Of a DNA stretch of 64,000 bases, positions 62,157 to 64,000 are shown in pieces. This stretch comes from Pantoea sp. BAV 3049. Lineage in GTDB: Bacteria > Pseudomonadota > Gammaproteobacteria > Enterobacterales > Enterobacteriaceae. The stretch's first letter is position 1. Every line of letters begins with the position of its first letter. The stretch lies in NCBI RefSeq assembly GCF_009765445.1, contig NZ_WHOY01000031.1, forward strand, positions 710,273 to 774,272. The letters are read 5' to 3'. The translations under genes and the position numbers were made by a program. Below the pieces are notes generated by a model. The model was not told the DNA's origin. It was given only the letters and a program-made list of their open reading frames with translations, and did no database searches.

Positions 62157-63545
62157 ATGAGTGCCAGTAAAGCATCGGGGAATAAGCAGAACCGGTTTAC
62201 GTGGTTTGTCTGTTTTATGGCGGCTCTTTCGGGCCTGCTGTTCGGGCTTGATATCGGGGTAATTGCGGGGGCGCCACCCTTTCTGTCGAAAGATCTCCAG
62301 ATCGGCAACCATGAGCAGGAGTGGGTGGTCAGCTCGATGATGTTTGGTGCCGCAATTGGCGCCCTGGCCGCAGGCTGGATGTCGTCAAAGCTGGGCCGTA
62401 AGAAAAGTATGCTGGTCGGGGCGACGCTGTTTGTGATTGGCTCGCTGTGGTCGGCGCTTTCTCCCAATGTGGAATCACTGGTCTTTGCCCGCGTGCTGCT
62501 TGGGCTGGCGGTTGGCGTGGCCTCTTACACTGCGCCGCTGTATCTGGCTGAGATCGCGCCGGAGCGTATTCGCGGTTCGATGATTTCAATGTATCAGCTA
62601 ATGCTAACCACCGGCATCGTAGTGGCTTATCTTTCCGATACCGCCTTCAGCTACAGTGGCAGCTGGCGGTGGATGCTGGGCGTGATTGCTATTCCGGCAC
62701 TGATCCTGTTCATCGGCGTGCTGTTCCTGCCCAACAGCCCGCGCTGGCTGGCTTCGCACGGCCGATTTAACGAGGCGCAACGAGTACTGGATCGCCTCCG
62801 TAATACCAGTGAACAGGCAAAACAGGAGCTGGAAGAGATCCGTGAAAGCCTGCAGGTGAAACAGCGGGGCTGGTCACTGTTCCGCAATAACAGTCACTTC
62901 CGCCGGGCAGTCTGGCTGGGGATGTTGCTGCAGGTGATGCAGCAGTTTACCGGGATGAATGTGGTGATGTACTACGCGCCGAAAATCTTCAGCATTGCCG
63001 GTTTCTCCAGCACCAGTGAACAGATGTGGGGCACTGTTATTGTCGGCATGGTCAACATGCTGGCCACGCTGCTCGCCATCGGTCTGGTCGATCGCTGGGG
63101 ACGCAAACCGATGCTGACCACCAGTTTTCTGGTAATGGCCGTCGGGATGGGAGTATTAGGTACGTTGCTGCATATCGGCGTGGAAACAGATTTCCGCAAA
63201 TACTTTGCGATTGCGATGCTGCTGATGTTTATCGTCGGTTTTGCAATGGCGGCCGGTCCGGTAGTATGGCTGCTGTGCTCGGAGATCCAGCCGCTGAAAG
63301 GGCGAGACTTCGGCATTACTGCCTCCACAACCACCAACTGGGTTGGCAATATGATTGTCGGCGCAACCTTCCTGACCATGCTGGAGAAGATGGGGAACGC
63401 CAATACCTTCTGGTTCTACGCCGTGCTGAACCTGGTGTTTATCCTGCTGACGATGTGGCTGGTGCCGGAAACCAAGCACGTCACGCTGGAGCATATCGAA
63501 CGTAACCTGATGAAGGGTAAACCGTTGCGTGACATTGGCGCATAA
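62157..63545 (+). CDS. GalP-type sugar:proton symporter
   Basis: MFS sugar porter of 462 residues, twelve helices. [77 protein letters not shown] and the C-terminal [17 protein letters not shown] follow E. coli GalP more closely than AraE. The start at 62157 has AGGAG at 62145-62149; an ATG at 62118 lies before the ribosome site. It may bring in galactose, glucose or another aldose; it follows the pentitol operon but has its own control region. Confidence 0.88.
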   Translation: MSASKASGNKQNRFTWFVCFMAALSGLLFGLDIGVIAGAPPFLSKDLQIGNHEQEWVVSSMMFGAAIGALAAGWMSSKLGRKKSMLVGATLFVIGSLWSALSPNVESLVFARVLLGLAVGVASYTAPLYLAEIAPERIRGSMISMYQLMLTTGIVVAYLSDTAFSYSGSWRWMLGVIAIPALILFIGVLFLPNSPRWLASHGRFNEAQRVLDRLRNTSEQAKQELEEIRESLQVKQRGWSLFRNNSHFRRAVWLGMLLQVMQQFTGMNVVMYYAPKIFSIAGFSSTSEQMWGTVIVGMVNMLATLLAIGLVDRWGRKPMLTTSFLVMAVGMGVLGTLLHIGVETDFRKYFAIAMLLMFIVGFAMAAGPVVWLLCSEIQPLKGRDFGITASTTTNWVGNMIVGATFLTMLEKMGNANTFWFYAVLNLVFILLTMWLVPETKHVTLEHIERNLMKGKPLRDIGA

Positions 63546-63663
63546 AGAAAGCAGGAGCCCACAGAATTTCCAGAGAGCGACTGTGGCAAAAAATAATCGA
63601 ACCGGTGACGCGAAATACCATTAAATGTCCGTCAATTTTCAGACATCGGAATGGATTTTCGGG

Positions 63664-64000
63664 TTACCGGTTTTGTTCCAGTACGTTGAGGTAAGCGCAG
63701 AACATAGTTGCCATCTGCTCAGCATAAGCGTCAATTTCCTCATGCGAGCAGCACTGCACCGATAAGCTTTTTCCCACATCACGAAACGTCGTCAGCAGCA
63801 GATTAGCCGCGATGCTGCGCTTATTTTCAGCCAGCTCAGGTAAGGCCTCCTGAATAAAATCCAGAAATACCCGCGAACCGGCGGCCTTAACCTGCTGCGC
63901 TTCAGGTGCGCTGCGATAGAGTGGGGCCGCGTCTGCCAGCGCACTGCGGGTGGCCGCCTCTTCATATTCGGAATGAATAAATGCCATCACCAGCTTACGC
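63664..64000 (-). CDS. TetR-family regulator, C-terminal part only (cut by right edge)
   Basis: About 112 C-terminal codons ending in LNVLEQNR; the N-terminal HTH lies beyond base 64000. The helical ligand-domain pattern (AFIHSEYEEAATRSALADAAPLYRS, then FLDFIQEALPEL, ANLLLTTFRDVGKSL, HEEIDAYAEQMATMFCAYL) resembles TetR_C domains. Its target is off the window. Confidence 0.7.
   Translation of the reverse strand, partial: RKLVMAFIHSEYEEAATRSALADAAPLYRSAPEAQQVKAAGSRVFLDFIQEALPELAENKRSIAANLLLTTFRDVGKSLSVQCCSHEEIDAYAEQMATMFCAYLNVLEQNR

Noticed and set aside
1..64000. CRISPR arrays, insertion sequences, prophage or tRNA-linked islands
   Set aside because: No spaced repeats, transposase motifs, terminal inverted repeats, integrases or tRNA-like sequence were recognised on either strand.

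Overview
The window reads as chromosome of an enteric gammaproteobacterium, most likely Erwiniaceae (Erwinia/Pantoea-like). Many proteins resemble Escherichia coli proteins as I recall them (DsdA, EptB, PtrR/Sad, YqjH/YqjI, Gcd, GalP). They sit among plant-associate style functions: periplasmic sugar oxidation, sugar-acid catabolism and pentitol uptake. The genus is inferred. I saw no rRNA, tRNA, CRISPR array, transposase or phage gene. Both edges cut genes: a glutamate dehydrogenase on the left and a TetR-type regulator on the right.

Layout. 0-9.5 kb holds housekeeping and stand-alone genes: glutamate dehydrogenase, D-serine ammonia-lyase, EptB-type phosphoethanolamine transferase, FabV enoyl reductase, the divergent ptrR/sad pair and a GNAT acetyltransferase. 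9.7-12.8 kb holds a DUF2231 membrane protein with a PQQ sorbosone-dehydrogenase-like lipoprotein, then a yqjH-yqjI iron/nickel pair. 13.2-14.6 kb is a lone glycosyltransferase whose 5' part is AT-rich. 14.9-25.4 kb is a sugar oxidation locus. Gcd faces a six-gene operon encoding an MFS transporter, periplasmic lactonase, periplasmic cupin-like protein, triheme cytochrome c, Tat-exported subunit and GMC flavoprotein. A divergent LacI regulator lies upstream, with twin operators between. 25.6-29.8 kb carries a DUF1460 lipoprotein and an autotransporter whose passenger has a zinc-metalloprotease motif.

29.9-33.6 kb is a divergent pair of small operons: hydroxyacid oxidase plus a ModA-like protein, and an Asp/Glu-racemase-like protein plus a hydroxypyruvate-isomerase-like protein. 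Its control region carries operators almost identical to those at 24.3 kb, and a CRP-like site. 33.6-35.1 kb is a MarR/quinone-oxidoreductase pair. 35.2-42.2 kb is a sugar-acid cluster with an idonate/gulonate-type dehydrogenase, two MFS carriers, a gluconate-5-dehydrogenase-type SDR, a GntR regulator and a mannonate-dehydratase-type enolase. 42.3-54 kb is a patchwork of small oxidoreductases, each with its own regulator, plus an acyltransferase, a P-loop protein, a decayed SDR gene, a possibly exported amidohydrolase and a CynX-type carrier.

53.9-61.9 kb is a pentitol/D-lyxose module. D-lyxose isomerase and xylitol dehydrogenase both lead to D-xylulose, xylulokinase phosphorylates it, an ABC importer brings in substrate and a LacI protein probably controls it. 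A GalP-type symporter follows.

The main candidates for something new are the metalloprotease autotransporter, the oxidation operon with its unexplained cupin subunit, and the racemase/isomerase/hydroxyacid-oxidase locus that appears to share a regulator with that operon.
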